A DNA stretch of 64,000 nucleotides, taken from NCBI GenBank assembly GCA_005406025.1, contig BGZK01000155.1, positions 186,001-250,000 on the forward strand. Reading direction: 5' to 3'. The stretch comes from Eumeta japonica. Taxonomy: Eukaryota > Arthropoda > Insecta > Lepidoptera > Psychidae. The first letter of the stretch is position 1. Each line of letters starts with the position of its first letter. Positions 1-12,003 of the stretch are shown here, piece by piece. Under the pieces are notes generated by a model, which was not told the DNA's origin, did not search any database, and saw only the letters and a program-made list of their open reading frames with translations. The position numbers and the translations under genes were made by a program.

Positions 1-858
1 AAAATTTCAATAACGTTGTCAAAAATATCAAAATCCAAAACATTAAAAAATATATCTTATGTAGGTCGTTTACATATTAAATTCTATATAATTACATTAT
101 ATTAATGTAATACTTAACATCATGTTTATGTACGATAATATTTACATATTTTATTATTTCTCTTGCTAGTGTAATTCGTAAAAATCTGAAGCATCAGAAA
201 AAAACAACTAAACTGTAGTGTAAGTTTCTCCTCGCATATCATTTGTTGCATAATGTCTCATACATAAAACATGGTACTCACGTACGCAAACTATCTCTAG
301 AATAAATAGCGCAAAGAGTTAAACTAAAAAAAAAATATACATAACCGGTAAAACGAAACGAACGGATGTTAGCAATCCCAACAGGCGTCGCTGAGATGCC
401 GTGCGTCGACGCAACATAGGAAAAGGCCGGTAAAGATAGCGCGGGCGTACGAAAATATTCGTTCAAAACACACAACGGCCGAAGATAACAGACTGTTTAT
501 ATTATTCCTATAAAATATCTGGCCGGGCGGGTTTTGGATTTTCGGAAACATAAGCAGGTGCGCGATGAAGTTGTATCCAGTGAGATCGACTTGTTGGTAT
601 ACACGTTTGAATGTAAATATAACGCGCTAGAAAAGTAAATAACGGACAGTGAAGCATGTGGGGCGCGAACGGGATGAGGTTCGGTAAGCTGTAAAAGTTT
701 ATTTAACTTGATCCCATTTATTAATAATAACGACAATAGCCCTTAATCGAACAGTTGATGACATAAAATAACAGGAATAGCACACATTGGTGATTATATT
801 TTACATTATTTAATTATGTTACAATATTATTGGAGAGTTTATTAGTTATTTTCCTCCT
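1..858. other. AT-rich stretch, nothing recognised
   Basis: I see no transposon motif, RNA gene or credible coding frame here. The part around 360-680 is somewhat richer in CpG than its surroundings. The three overlapping minus-strand frames there (60-79 codons) show no protein motif and look like chance. Confidence 0.5.
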
Positions 859-859
859 A

Positions 860-2400
860 AAACATCCTCTGTATGTATTTTATAGGCAAAGGCCTACCCA
901 ACTTTTCCAATTTCCGTCTCTCTCTCTATTGTCGTCCAGCCTCTACCTGCTGTAGTCTTTATTTCATCAGCTCATTTTCTAAGTGGCCTGCCTCGTTTTC
1001 TATTCTTATTTCCAGTAAACCGGAACATAATTATTTTTGATCATTTTTCTCTTCCTCTGCTTGTATGACCTGCCCATTTCCATTCAAGTATTTTAATCGT
1101 TGCGGTAATGTCATTTGTTTTTTGTATGTTTAGTTATAAATGTGTTCTTAGTTCTATTAGATATTACCTCCCATAGTATTTTGGCAAGTTACAAGTTTAT
1201 TATTGTGGGATGTATCAGAGGCGCAGTACCCACTATACAAGTGTCAAACAGTATCCTTTTACTGATCATACTTACTTTTATATTTTTCATAACTCTTGTT
1301 TACTCCAGTATTGTGCCCATGCATTGCCAATACGGCTGTCTATTTCTTTTGAAGTTTGAAGTCTAGTCTGAGATTTTTTGGCCAAGATATACGTATTTGT
1401 ATACGTATTCAATTATGTAATGTATTTAATAATCTATTGACATAGATTTTGTCATCACTTTGTTTTTTTTTTATAAAATCACGCTGAGGAGTACTTTGTG
1501 ACTTTCTCTTACTTGCTTTCTCTTGTCTCTTTTCTGTTGTCTGCTACCTCTTGTCAATTTTTGTAAAAAAAATTATGTTAACCAACCTAGGTCGGTTAGC
1601 ATAATTTTTAGTTTTTCCTTCGATAGAAAGATTATAAACTGCGAATAATAAGTGCGACAAGCTCTCGCCATTAATTGATAGTTCATATTTATTCCAGTCT
1701 AATTGACGGAATACTTCCTGTAGGACTGCCATGAAAATTTGTGATACAACGTCACTATGACGTACACCTCTTTTAGTTTTTATTTCTTTGCCTTTTTTCT
1801 CCAATTTGATATTAGCCTTACTGTTTACAATAGACATTTTAAGAATTTTTATATACTTATTTTCAATTCATTGGCTCATTAAACGCTTTCCAGATCTTTT
1901 CATGTTTTAATGAGTCAAAAGATTTACTTTAATCTACTAAACAGCAATAAAAAGTTACATTAAATTCAATGCCTTTTTTAATTAATTGTTTCACGACGTG
2001 AATGTGATATATATGTGATCTAAGGTCCAATAGCCTTTACTAAAAACCGCTGGCTTTCTTTGTTGATTCTCGTTTTTTTTCCTGTTTAAAATAATGCTAG
2101 TGAATATTATATAACACACACATATATATGTATATATTTAACAATAGACTGATAGGTCGATAGTTCGTAATGTTCTTTTTATTTCCTTTCTAATGTAATA
2201 TTATTATAGTCAATTTTATCCAATAATCAAGTATTTTCTCGCTCTGCAAATACTTTATATATAGAAGATGTGTAAGTGATGGCGTAAGAAGATCTATATT
2301 TTTAATGAGGAACTCGTTCTTGATGCCGTCTGGTCCAATGACACGATTTATTAAGTGAATGAAAATTAATGAGAATTGCATAAATTATATACCTTATATA
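860..2400 (-). mobile_element. Decayed RTE-clade LINE, reverse transcriptase and C-terminal tail
   Basis: Read on the minus strand from high to low coordinate, successive pieces match RTE-type reverse transcriptases in the right order. GPDGIKNEFL lies near 2.34 kb. A segment with HIHVVKQLIKKG and KSFDSLKHEKIW lies near 1.88-2.03 kb. RGVRHSDVVS, FRQLDWNKY and SINGESLSHLLFA lie at 1.6-1.8 kb. The usual FADD catalytic pair has become FAVY. The stretch 0.88-1.10 kb carries KWAGH- and GRP-like remnants of the tail that follows RT in this clade. Frames shift repeatedly and stops are frequent, so the copy is dead. The endonuclease half upstream of 2.4 kb is missing. The family call comes from remembered motif order, not a search. 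Confidence 0.85.
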
Positions 2401-3678
2401 TAACTTTTGGCACCTGCTTTTCCGCGTGCACTACAGAATTATTGTTTAAGTTTTTTTTAATATAAATAAAATAGAATTTTATTTGGGTGAGTTAATTATG
2501 AGCTAAATAATAATGAAAAGAATATTTTAAAATTAAACATACTTTTAGACATTTTTGTTTTTGTAAGTATTCTTTTGTTTCCTAACTCGGAAAAATGTTT
2601 TTTCTGTATATGAAGGCCTCTTGGTATACATATATTCTCATTTATCTAATGGGCGCAAATCGGTTCCTCGCCGTCGACAGCTGGTTGTTATTTCAAAGAA
2701 AAAAATGCTTAAACATGTGCTATCACGGACTTTTTTGTAGAGCTTTTTAATTAGCACGTTAATTTTGATATATGTCTTATGGTTTACTCAGGGCAAGCCA
2801 TTTAAACTCCCCAAAAGCGTCTTTTTTCCAATTTGATTCACCATTATCGTCACTGCTTATTGGATACTTTACTTTATGGAACAAAATATATCCTTAGCCA
2901 GATGACACAGTTATGAATTAATAAAAAAAAGCCATATAAATTAGGTAGTTATTCTGGGCTGACAGGGACATAAACGGACAAACCGAAAGAAAGACCTTGA
3001 ATTGTACAATGTCTATCGATGTAATTTTTTTAATTTATATCAATAGTATTTTATACTTTTCATTTGTTCTCCATATATTGAAAGTTGTGGGAGATTACAT
3101 TTCATGAAGGCGACAATGTAATTCTTTTTATTTTGCCAGTCAATATTAAACATTAGTAAGTCGTTAAAAATAAATGTACGTAAACTTGTCGACAAATATC
3201 ATTAATATATTATTGAATATATCAATGGTATTTGCACACAAATAATAAATTCTATTCATTCAAAAAGTTATATTCACGTTTTTGTTCTATTTCTTATTTT
3301 TTCATTACGTTTAGCTAAAAAAACATTTTTTTTTTTTTGTCAACCGATTGAAATTAAACAAGCATTACATGTCACGAAAAGCTTAATACAATACATCAGT
3401 GAAAACCGCTTTTAAATCAGTAAGCATTAGCATGCCCAAGCGCACAGATAGACGAACACAAAAATTCTAAAATTCATTTTATCGGCCTCGATGACATAAG
3501 TACGATGTATACAATTTTTTTGTAGAAAAAATGTCTATTGTACAGACACGCTTCGTTTACAATTTTTTATGTGTAAATTATTTGCTTTATAGAAAATTAG
3601 CGATCAACTGCCTGCTTCCCTAGACGTTATTGGTTAGGAAAGATAATAAAAAGAATATGAAAAGTGTATGGAATTTAA
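2401..3678. other. AT-rich intergenic stretch, nothing recognised
   Basis: Homopolymer A/T runs and no coding frame above 60 codons. I saw no transposon motif or structured RNA. Confidence 0.5.
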
Positions 3679-4490
3679 AAAAAACGATCAAGTTCGTGTC
3701 AAGTCACGCGCAGTGTAGGGTTCCGTAGTTGCCCGTCACATTATGCTCGCTGAGAAGAGGACTTTTAGTTTGATACTATGAATGTATTGAGTTTATGGTT
3801 TAACAGCTATTATCATCTAGAAACGAGTTTATTTTTCCATAATTCTACATGGCTCATAAGCTAATATTTACACAACCAAGAATGTCACCAAGTAAATTAC
3901 AATGGAATTTAAACTAAATTTAGTTTTTCACTTTTCCAAGAACATAATTTTATAAGTTGGTCGATTATTACTTGTTTTGGCAACTTGTTAAGTCTACTCA
4001 GCTGTGACAGTTTTTCTTTTAACTTTAGCAATTTAAAGCTTAATATTCTTTAAGCTAATCCCTAAATCAAAAAATAGTTTCCATGAATCCGCAATGTTTT
4101 TTATTTAGCTTTCGAACTTTAGAATAAACGAAAAATAATTATCTAAGTGATATTCAATGGACTTATACGAAATTTTGCCTTTTACTTCTCCATTTTATTT
4201 GTTTGTTGACTATCTATTACTCTTTAACTTCTAAAGCCTGCTTAGCTGTGATAGTTTTCCTTTTAACTACGTTATATATATGCTACTGTTTTTCACATGT
4301 ACAAAAATAACCATTTTCCTGATAGATATGACTTGCCTCTTACAATAATTATCAGTTTAAAACTTAATATTTCACAAATTTATCCTTAAATCGTGAAATG
4401 GTTTTCACGAACCTGTAATATTTTTGAATGAGCTATCCAACGATATCCCACACCGTGTCACAAGCGAGAAAAGCAATTGATCTCCATTTC
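3679..4490 (+). repeat. Dispersed non-autonomous repeat, copy 1, with internal duplication
   Basis: It begins with a degraded AAAACCGGCCAAGTGC-like arm, then a CGCGCAGTGTAGGGTTCCG block at about 3707-3725. The same opening is seen at 54.2 kb and, reversed, at 43.55 kb. The interior shares the phrases around AGCTGTGA..AGTTTT and CCCTAAATCAAAAAATAG with the 54 kb copy. Part of the interior is present twice: about 3.91-4.16 kb and 4.16-4.46 kb align at an offset near 244 bp. I recall this family as common in lepidopteran genomes. Its mobilising enzyme is not evident from the sequence. Confidence 0.7.
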
Positions 4491-5400
4491 ACGCGTAGAA
4501 GGAAACGTCCGAAAAAATATTATTGCTTAAAAAAGAACGAGCAAGAAACTTAAGGGTAGCCCTTTTTTAATTTCATCGCGCATAACCAAAACGAATACAA
4601 AACCATTAATGAACGAAATAAGCCGGTAAGAAGTCGTGTCGCTTATGCCCATGGATATTTCTCTTCGAAATATACGGAAACTGTGAAATACCCTTTTCTA
4701 ATTGGTGATTGTATAATTATAATCTTAAACTATCAGCGAAACCCGGCATTGCTCGGGTTAAAATACATCGCATGTTTAATGGTATAAAAAATATTTAAGG
4801 ATCCATTTTATAATGTAGATATTAAAGATTTTTATCTTAGATATTGGGAGACTTATTTGACCACTAAGCATACGGTGTGTGGCGTATCCGGACTCCGTAT
4901 GTCGCGACGCTGTGAAGAAGAATAAAGTTTGACGGGAAGAAATGTCATGACACCGACGTTTACGTGAACTATGTTTTTGTGTTTTCGTATTTAATTATTT
5001 TTTCTTTATCAAGACGACATTATAATTATTTTAGTTAAACAATATGTTGTGTACGTGTTTATCAATTTATGTAGTATGTACAGTGCCACACCGAGGTTGA
5101 CACAAACTGTTTAACGTGTTAACGTTTACCATCCTTGCCTAAACGGTGTATATAGCGTATATCAAATTAATTATCTAATTAACGAATTGAAAGAATTATA
5201 AGTTAAAATAAGAAACATCTTAGTAAATAGAAAATTTATTTTTTACTTATACAATTATTTACATATTAGATTATACATATTACATATTATATTATACATT
5301 TATGGCAGCATTTTTTCGCCTTGGCATTGTGTATATATAATGTAATAAAATTACACAAAATTAGTCTTTTGATTGTTATTATGATGACACTGACGAAGTC
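4491..5400. other. AT-rich stretch with one small hairpin
   Basis: At 4741-4760 the sequence AACCCGGCATTGCTCGGGTT forms a short stem-loop. A similar hairpin-tailed terminus is familiar from insect short repeats, so this may be the end of a decayed element. The rest shows no coding or RNA signal. Confidence 0.4.
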
Positions 5401-5401
5401 A

Positions 5402-5670
5402 CTGAATTTCGGTTCACATACCATATTACACCGAAATTTCTAGAACCAGAACACTCAAGAATATTCAGATAACTTGTTCTTTTTCACTTGTCGTAATCAC
5501 TTGAATTTGTTTAATTCCAATTATTTTACAATTTAATTACAATTTTCATTAATCTTTTCGCAACTGCAAATACGATCAAAATGTAGAAAATTTTCTGAAT
5601 TTCGGTTTATATAACATCATACATCGAAATTTCTATCACCAGAACATTCAAGATTATTCCCAACAATGAC
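5402..5670 (+). repeat. 193 bp direct duplication with internal inverted repeat
   Basis: The block starting CTGAATTTCGG at 5402 recurs at 5595, an offset of 193 bp. Both copies end in ACCAGAACA-TCAAGA-like sequence. In the first copy GAATTTCGGT pairs with ACCGAAATT about 17 bases later, making a stem-loop; in the second copy the stem is degraded. The duplication leads directly into the HSE-rich tandem array downstream. Confidence 0.65.
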
Positions 5671-5689
5671 AGCTTATCTTAGATCTTTA

Positions 5690-6295
5690 AAGAATTATTT
5701 AAATTATTTTTCAATGTTCTCGATCATTCTGGAAAGTTAAAAAACATTTTAGAACTTTCAAGATTATTTCCGATAGTGACAGACCACCCTGGATCTTTAT
5801 AAACATTTTTGATGATAGTAAATCGTTCTAGAACATTACGGCAAAATCTAGAAAATTTTAGAAGTCCTTATGAGAATGAATTCATTTTGTAATTTTTTTA
5901 GAACTTTCTAAAACATTCCAGATTGGTTTTAACAGTTGCACACATTTTAGAACTTTCTAGAGTATTTCAGAAATTTTTAGAAACTTCCAGATTGATTGTA
6001 ACAGTTGAAGACATTTTGAAACTTTCTAGATCATTCCAGAAATCTTTAAAACATTTCAGAACATTCCAGATCGATTGTAACAGTTGCACACATTTTGGAA
6101 CTTTCTAGATCATTCCAGAAATTTTTAGAACTTTCTAGAACATTCTGTATTGATTTTAACAGATGCAGATATTTTTCAACACTCTAGATCATTCCAGAAA
6201 CTTTTAGAACCTTCTAGAAGATTTCGAATCGATTTTATCATTTGCACACATTTTGGAGTTTTCAAGATCATTTCCAGAAGTTCTCATAAGTTAGA
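5690..6295 (+). repeat. Minisatellite of about 79 bp built from heat-shock-element pentamers
   Basis: A recurring anchor (GATTGATTGTAACAGTTGCA and variants) starts near 5921, 5990, 6069, 6149 and 6227, giving spacings of 69, 79, 80 and 78 bp. Between anchors the units consist almost wholly of alternating nGAAn and nTTCn pentamers, for example AGAACTTTCTAGAACATTC near 6127-6145. This fits the heat shock factor binding consensus, with five to eight pentamers in phase in several units. Less regular versions extend upstream to about 5.69 kb. Whether HSF binds here, or the match is a by-product of the satellite sequence, cannot be told from sequence. The two open frames here (5923-6108 and 6150-6485) are translations of the repeat. 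Confidence 0.75.
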
Positions 6296-6299
6296 AAAG

Positions 6300-6880
6300 G
6301 ACAGATATATATTTTTTTACATTTTCGCCACCCGTAACCACCCACTTCCACCCACCGCAACCAAACTCCCTCACTCTCACTCGAGACCAAAGGGTGTTTA
6401 CCACCCCAACGGAAAGTTAATTGTTATTGGTGGTGATAGAGGAAACCTTGTCTTTACAAACGAAGCATTTTATATATGTATTTAGATTTAGATTAGATTT
6501 ATATAAGGGTAAATATAATATATCCACAAGAACCCTATTGAACGTGAGCACACAGAGTGCCCTAAATGACTTTGTGATTTTGCATAGTCGACTACCACGT
6601 TAATACAGCTTATTTTTAATTCTGATACTGAGTTTATGTCGATTATTACTTCTTTTAAATAATTATTTATTCCTTTAACTTATAATAAATTTTTATATGC
6701 GGATGCGAGGACTTAGATTACGATTTGTTTCAATATTTTTAAGATGTATACGAGTTCCGAACTTGTGAATCGTGCGAAGGGTTTGCTTCTGCAGCACGTA
6801 AATTCTATGAATATTTTGCAGCATGTCCCCAGAGCAAGATGTCATACAACATCAGCCATGGAAGTGTCAAAATAAAGTAA
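6300..6880. other. Stretch with a C-rich patch, nothing recognised
   Basis: A pyrimidine- and C-rich patch lies at about 6330-6400 (CCACCC-type clusters). The rest is AT-rich. No motif or convincing frame. Confidence 0.45.
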
Positions 6881-6885
6881 TATTG

Positions 6886-8165
6886 CTAATAAAATAATAT
6901 AGTAAGAAAAAAAGTTTCGCTTTCTGATAAATTTCTTATTTTTTTGACTGCATAGGTGGCAGAGCTAAGCCTTTTCGCCAACTTAATGATATGAGGATCC
7001 CATTGAAACTCGTTATGTAAAGTTATTCCTAGTAACACGGTAGCATTAACAAACTCCACAAACTCCAATCATTCGTTAGGTACTGAAATAGTTTTGGATT
7101 GGTACTTATATTTGAAAGTGAGATTTTATACATTCTGTTTTTATTTCATTCTGAAATAGGTTATTTGCAAGAAACCATTTCTGTATCTTATATTTAGAAT
7201 TGTTCACATCATGTTAAGTGAGCAGCAGTCTTTTAACTTTGAATTAGAAAGAAATGTCATATATAAACTTATTGTCTCATGAACATCAAGACTAGTTAAG
7301 TCGTTTATATAGACTAAAAAGGGAAAGGAACCAAGAATTGATCCCTATGGTGTATTCATGTAGACTACAGATCTAGATGATCTCATGCCATTGACATCAA
7401 GCATCTGAACTCTGTTAGTCATCAAATCAAATCAAATCGATCGACGAAAAAGTCGAATACTCGGCCTGTTATTTCATAGTGACATAATTTTCCAATCAGA
7501 GTTTCAGAATAAACGCAATCAAATGCTGCAAATGAAAGATCGCAAAATACACGAATTGTATCTCATGGATCCTCCCTAGCTCCCAAAAATATATTGTACA
7601 AAAGCTCAACGCAAGCATCGATTTTTGAGCGATCCTGAGTTAAACCAAACCGTTTCTTAGACATTAAATAATAGTATAAAAATTGACTAACAACCGATTA
7701 AGAACTATTTTTTCGAAAATTTGCTGAGTGACGGTAGTATAGACATAAGCCTAAAGTTGTTGTTGGGGTTTGATGTACTACCGCCTTTAAATAATGAAAT
7801 TGCTTTACTTTCTTTAATCAAATCTGGAAACACGTCTTCATCTAATTAAAGATAAACGCCAAATGCGGGGCAATGCAATCTATAATGAAGTTTACAATTA
7901 TAACAGAAAGATTATGAAAGTCCTCTACATGCCTAAAGATTTAAATGTTTTGATAACCTCTTCAGAACTCACATATATAAATTCCAAATTAATATTACAG
8001 ACCGGGAGTATTTTCCTTCAGTAATGATTCGGCAAGAGCGGGAGATGAGTTAAGATACTTGGTAGTCGAGATAGGAACGTTAGTAAAGAACATTTCGAAG
8101 GTCTTAGCAACCTGTATGTCCTCATTCAAGCTTTTACCACCTAACTTAAGCTTAAAGTCGACCCT
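6886..8165 (-). mobile_element. Decayed Jockey-type LINE reverse transcriptase
   Basis: The minus strand carries, in order from 8.16 kb down, the lead-in AKTFEMFFTNV, then YVSSEEVIKTFKSL, VFPDLIKESKAIS, QQIFEKIVLNRLL, KKRFGLTQDRSKIDAC, VFCDLSFAAFDCV, then GSILGSFPFLVYINDL near 7.3 kb. After that comes LGITLHNEFQWDPHI with LAKRLSSATYAVKKIR near 6.95 kb. This is the standard order of RT blocks from N-terminal thumb to post-RT region in Jockey-superfamily LINEs. Frameshifts and stops interrupt it. The YADD-type catalytic block between 7.2 and 7.05 kb is lost or unreadable. No endonuclease is visible upstream. The clade within the superfamily is uncertain. Confidence 0.85.
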
Positions 8166-8169
8166 TAAT

Positions 8170-11100
8170 AATAATAATCAACAAAGTTTCACCGTAATCT
8201 GATCAATGATTTAAGCACGCATAGGAGATAAACATACAAAAAATCATTTTTATATATTGGAATTCCTTAAATTTTTTTGTATCTTTCGATAATAATCTAA
8301 ATTCCCATTTTGCTTGTCATTTCCAACGAAAAAAAAAAATGTATCTACATCGTTCGAATCGTGGGTTACGGTCATGAATTCATATAAAAATCGCTTAGGA
8401 AAAACGCTTTCAATTTTCTCGTATTTTCAAATTTTCTGGATAACTCTCTCAATTTCTCTTTACCTTCTAACCTTATTCGGATTATTACGGTCATTAAAAA
8501 AAGAAATTCGTCAAATCAGTTCAGTCGTCTTCAATTGATACTCTTACCGACAAACAATTCTTCATTTTCATTCATATAGATAAAAATCCACATCGAATAC
8601 GTATCATGAAAATTTTTATAATGCTTTTTATAATACTTTTTAACTTTTCCCAATCGGGAAATTTAATTGAAAATTAAATTGAGAGATTCACCTCTCGGGA
8701 GAAAGAGCTTTAAAGTTCCGGAGTCCCAAAACATAGTTTATTGAATCAGCAAAGATTTTCAAAGGAAGGAAAGAATTTTAATGACATCCTACTCGAAGCA
8801 TTAGGAGTGTTTTGTATTTTACTTTTCGTATTTGCAGAGGGGCACGCGGGAAAGGAGAATTTTCCGGGAAGAGCCTGATTTCTGTTTACGAATAATCAAT
8901 TCGTGTCCGTATATTGAATTCCGTTACAACGGCCACATACAGCAACGGAATAATGGAATGGCGATGATGTATGTACTATCGGGCGGCGGGAGTTGTGTAA
9001 TAGTTTTATGACTACATAAAGTTCCCGGCTTTTAAATAAACAAATCTAAAAGCGTAGGATGTTACGGTGTGTTTGAAATTTAGAACAATACGTTTCTAAA
9101 GATGCATTGGTTTTAGAATTTGCTTACATGGCATAAAAAAGTTCCAAATTTTATATGATGAATGTGATAGAAATTTATAGGTAAAAAACTAAATCAAACT
9201 GAGTATTATATACGTATTTTTAGCTTTTACGTGCATAGTTTAAAAATATAGTTAATAAGGATGATTATAGAATAAGTAGACTCAAACAAATACATTTTTA
9301 TAAATAATATAGTAGATCAATACTAAATTTTTCCAGTGGCGAAACTAATCTTTTTTTTTTAGTTCCGTGTTCAAAAAGAAAAGACGAAACATTTATAATA
9401 TCACCTGTTATTTGCTGGTCTGTCTATGCGTTTATCTATGTGTCACATTTATGAAAGCCTTTTTTTTCAGGACCGGATAAAGTATGAAAAACTGCGATCC
9501 ACCCTCATTGGAGATGTAAAAACTTCAAATTTCTCAGTCAATGCAATCAAATAACTATCATTTTGTTACATACGCTGTTATTCGAAGTCTTCTATTATTG
9601 GAAATAGAAGGGTCATTCTCTCTTTTATTCTTTATTTTATTTATTTTTGTCAACAAACAACGAACGCAGTAAGCACTAATACTTGTAACTAATAGACATT
9701 AAAAATATAACACGAGTATGAAGAAATCTTGTTTGTTGGCTGTGTATAAATGACAAAAAAAACAGTATAGTGATACATAAAAAATGAAAACAGACAGCGA
9801 ATGTCAGATAAATTGAATAGAATATTATAAATTGTTAGAAAAATTATTGATTTTTTTTTAAGATTTCTTAAGTCTGCCAATGCGCACAGTCGTTACATCG
9901 TTAGAGGTAACGTCATTAACTTAGATGTTAACAATATGATATAGCGATGAACGTTTTCCGGAATCAGTAAGACATGAAGTAGTTGCAAATAGCCGGTGTT
10001 CTCTACGACCACTTGTTCGCTAAGGGACTCTTTAACACGATTGTTGAGTAAAATACGATCATATTTATTACGACACAAATCATAAAATATCATTGCATTA
10101 AGTTGTAGTCGCCTGTATTTTAGTTTTAATTGGTTATATTTATCTAACTATTTATCTACCTATTAGAATAGAATCTTAAAAATTAACAAAACGCTAATTC
10201 TCACCGCACAAGAAAACGTAGAAATTATTTATCATATCACATAAAAAAAAAGTTTTGATTACAAAGTGGTATATGCAATGGGAGTGTCAACTGCAATATA
10301 AATCGATTTATAGGGAAAAATTTTTTGATTTCCTACGATGAATATTGAGTTTTTAAATACGTGGAAATTTTGAAAAAAAAAAACAAATTAATATAAAGTA
10401 TAATTGGAAAATCCAAAAATGCTCATCTCGTAAGGTTCGTTTAACTGAATATGAATCAGTAAGCCAATAAACCAGTTTTTACTGAAAAATAAACAGTAGT
10501 GACATCTGAAAACGCCAGGCAGTATTACAATAACCAATTTGACTAGATTGGTGGCGCCGCCAGTCGCACTTCAGATAAAATACACGCGTCTATTAATGAA
10601 TTTTAGTGATTATAATTTTAATTAACAAATTATATCTAATGGTATTCAATACTATGCTGCTCGTAGTAATCCTATAGCTAGTATAAAATGATTCCGACAC
10701 GTGAAAAAAGGATCTACGAACAGACGTCCCGACGTCCATGGATTATTTTTTAATCAGTTTTTTTTTATTTATATCAAACGAAATAGGTTTTATAGAAAGT
10801 ATAAATATGATATTAATAGTATTTTTCTTAATATATGTGTTTTAATATTGTAAATGCAATATGAATATAAAAAAGACAATTTAAGTCCATAAAATACCTT
10901 GACCTTGACAAGACGAAAGTAGAGCACAATTTTTAGTTATGAGATATGTAATTATTTGAAAAAAGGAAATATTAAAAGCCTAGGTAGCCCTAGAAAATCC
11001 TATGCAGAACAAATTGGTGACATATTAAAAAGGCCAAATTTGAAGTACTTGAAATCGACAAACTTGCATCAAAAGATTGACAGATGTCAGTAAAACAAGC

Positions 11101-12000
11101 AAGACAAGAAGAGATCGTACCATGAAGAAATCTGTTGTCGCTGCCTAACCTTCTAAGACACAGGCGTGAGTTTATAATAATAAAAGCCTCCGAATTCCCA
11201 GATAAATACTTTGCCAACCCACTCCGGTCTCGCTTTCGATTCCGATGACGATTCCAATACTAGTATTGTTCAACATTCTGATCTCAGTCGCGGAAAACAC
11301 TAAAACAAAATTGGAATACAAACGACTGTTAGTGACAAGCATTTGTTATCTTAGAATACATACTAAGACACCGTAAATAATGACAAAAATATAAAGAAGT
11401 AATATTTCATTTGTAATCTAACGTAATCTAAACAGAAATTAAAAAAACACATGCAAATACATACATTCGTGCTATCAGAGAAAAACAGTAAGTACATTTT
11501 TATCGCGGACGACATATTCCAGGAAAGCGTTCAGCTCGTGCCCGATATAGAGCTTCGGACAGGATTTTCCCTCGGGACTATAAGTTTTATGGTACGAGTA
11601 ATGCGTTGGAATAGATTTTTCAATGGAGCTTACTAACATGAGACCGTTTTTACACGTGGCGCCGCCTACACACCTTTTCGTTAACCCTCGTACGGGTCTT
11701 TCTGAGAAACGATATTCGCGTTCTCAGCACTTAGCAGAAAGTAAGTCGTGCAACGCGGTGGCCCAAAATCTGTATTATTTAAGTATAAAATTTGTATATT
11801 AAACATTACGCTTCCTTCAACTCTTAGCAAAACTATCAAAATCTCTTGCTTCAAAAGTTACGAGTAAACTGATAGGTTGCTTGAAAAGGCAGGGTTATAG
11901 TTTGGATTATTAATTTTTTTTATTGTGGGGCTAGCAGCATCGACAGACAGACAATTAACAAAATCGGTGTGTGCAACAATGACAATCAAACTTGTAATAC
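8170..12000. other. Long AT-rich stretch, no gene recognised
   Basis: Homopolymer and simple AT runs. Around 9.41-9.48 kb there is a GTCTGTCTATGCG-type phrase like those in the bodies of lepidopteran short repeats. I looked for mariner, RT and RNA motifs and found only a weak mariner-like frame at 9893-10093, which I rejected. The moderately GC-rich 11.63-11.76 kb has no recognisable content. Confidence 0.45.
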
Positions 12001-12003
12001 GTA

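Noticed and set aside
1115..1366. 83-codon hydrophobic plus-strand frame
   Set aside because: It lies between and opposite to pieces of the RTE-type LINE and its hydrophobicity reflects T-rich codons.
9893..10093. Minus-strand frame beginning MIFYDLCRN and containing VVVENT, faintly like a mariner N-terminus
   Set aside because: Only the first few residues and one VVV-EN stretch agree; the helix-turn-helix block between them is absent, so the match is too weak to call.
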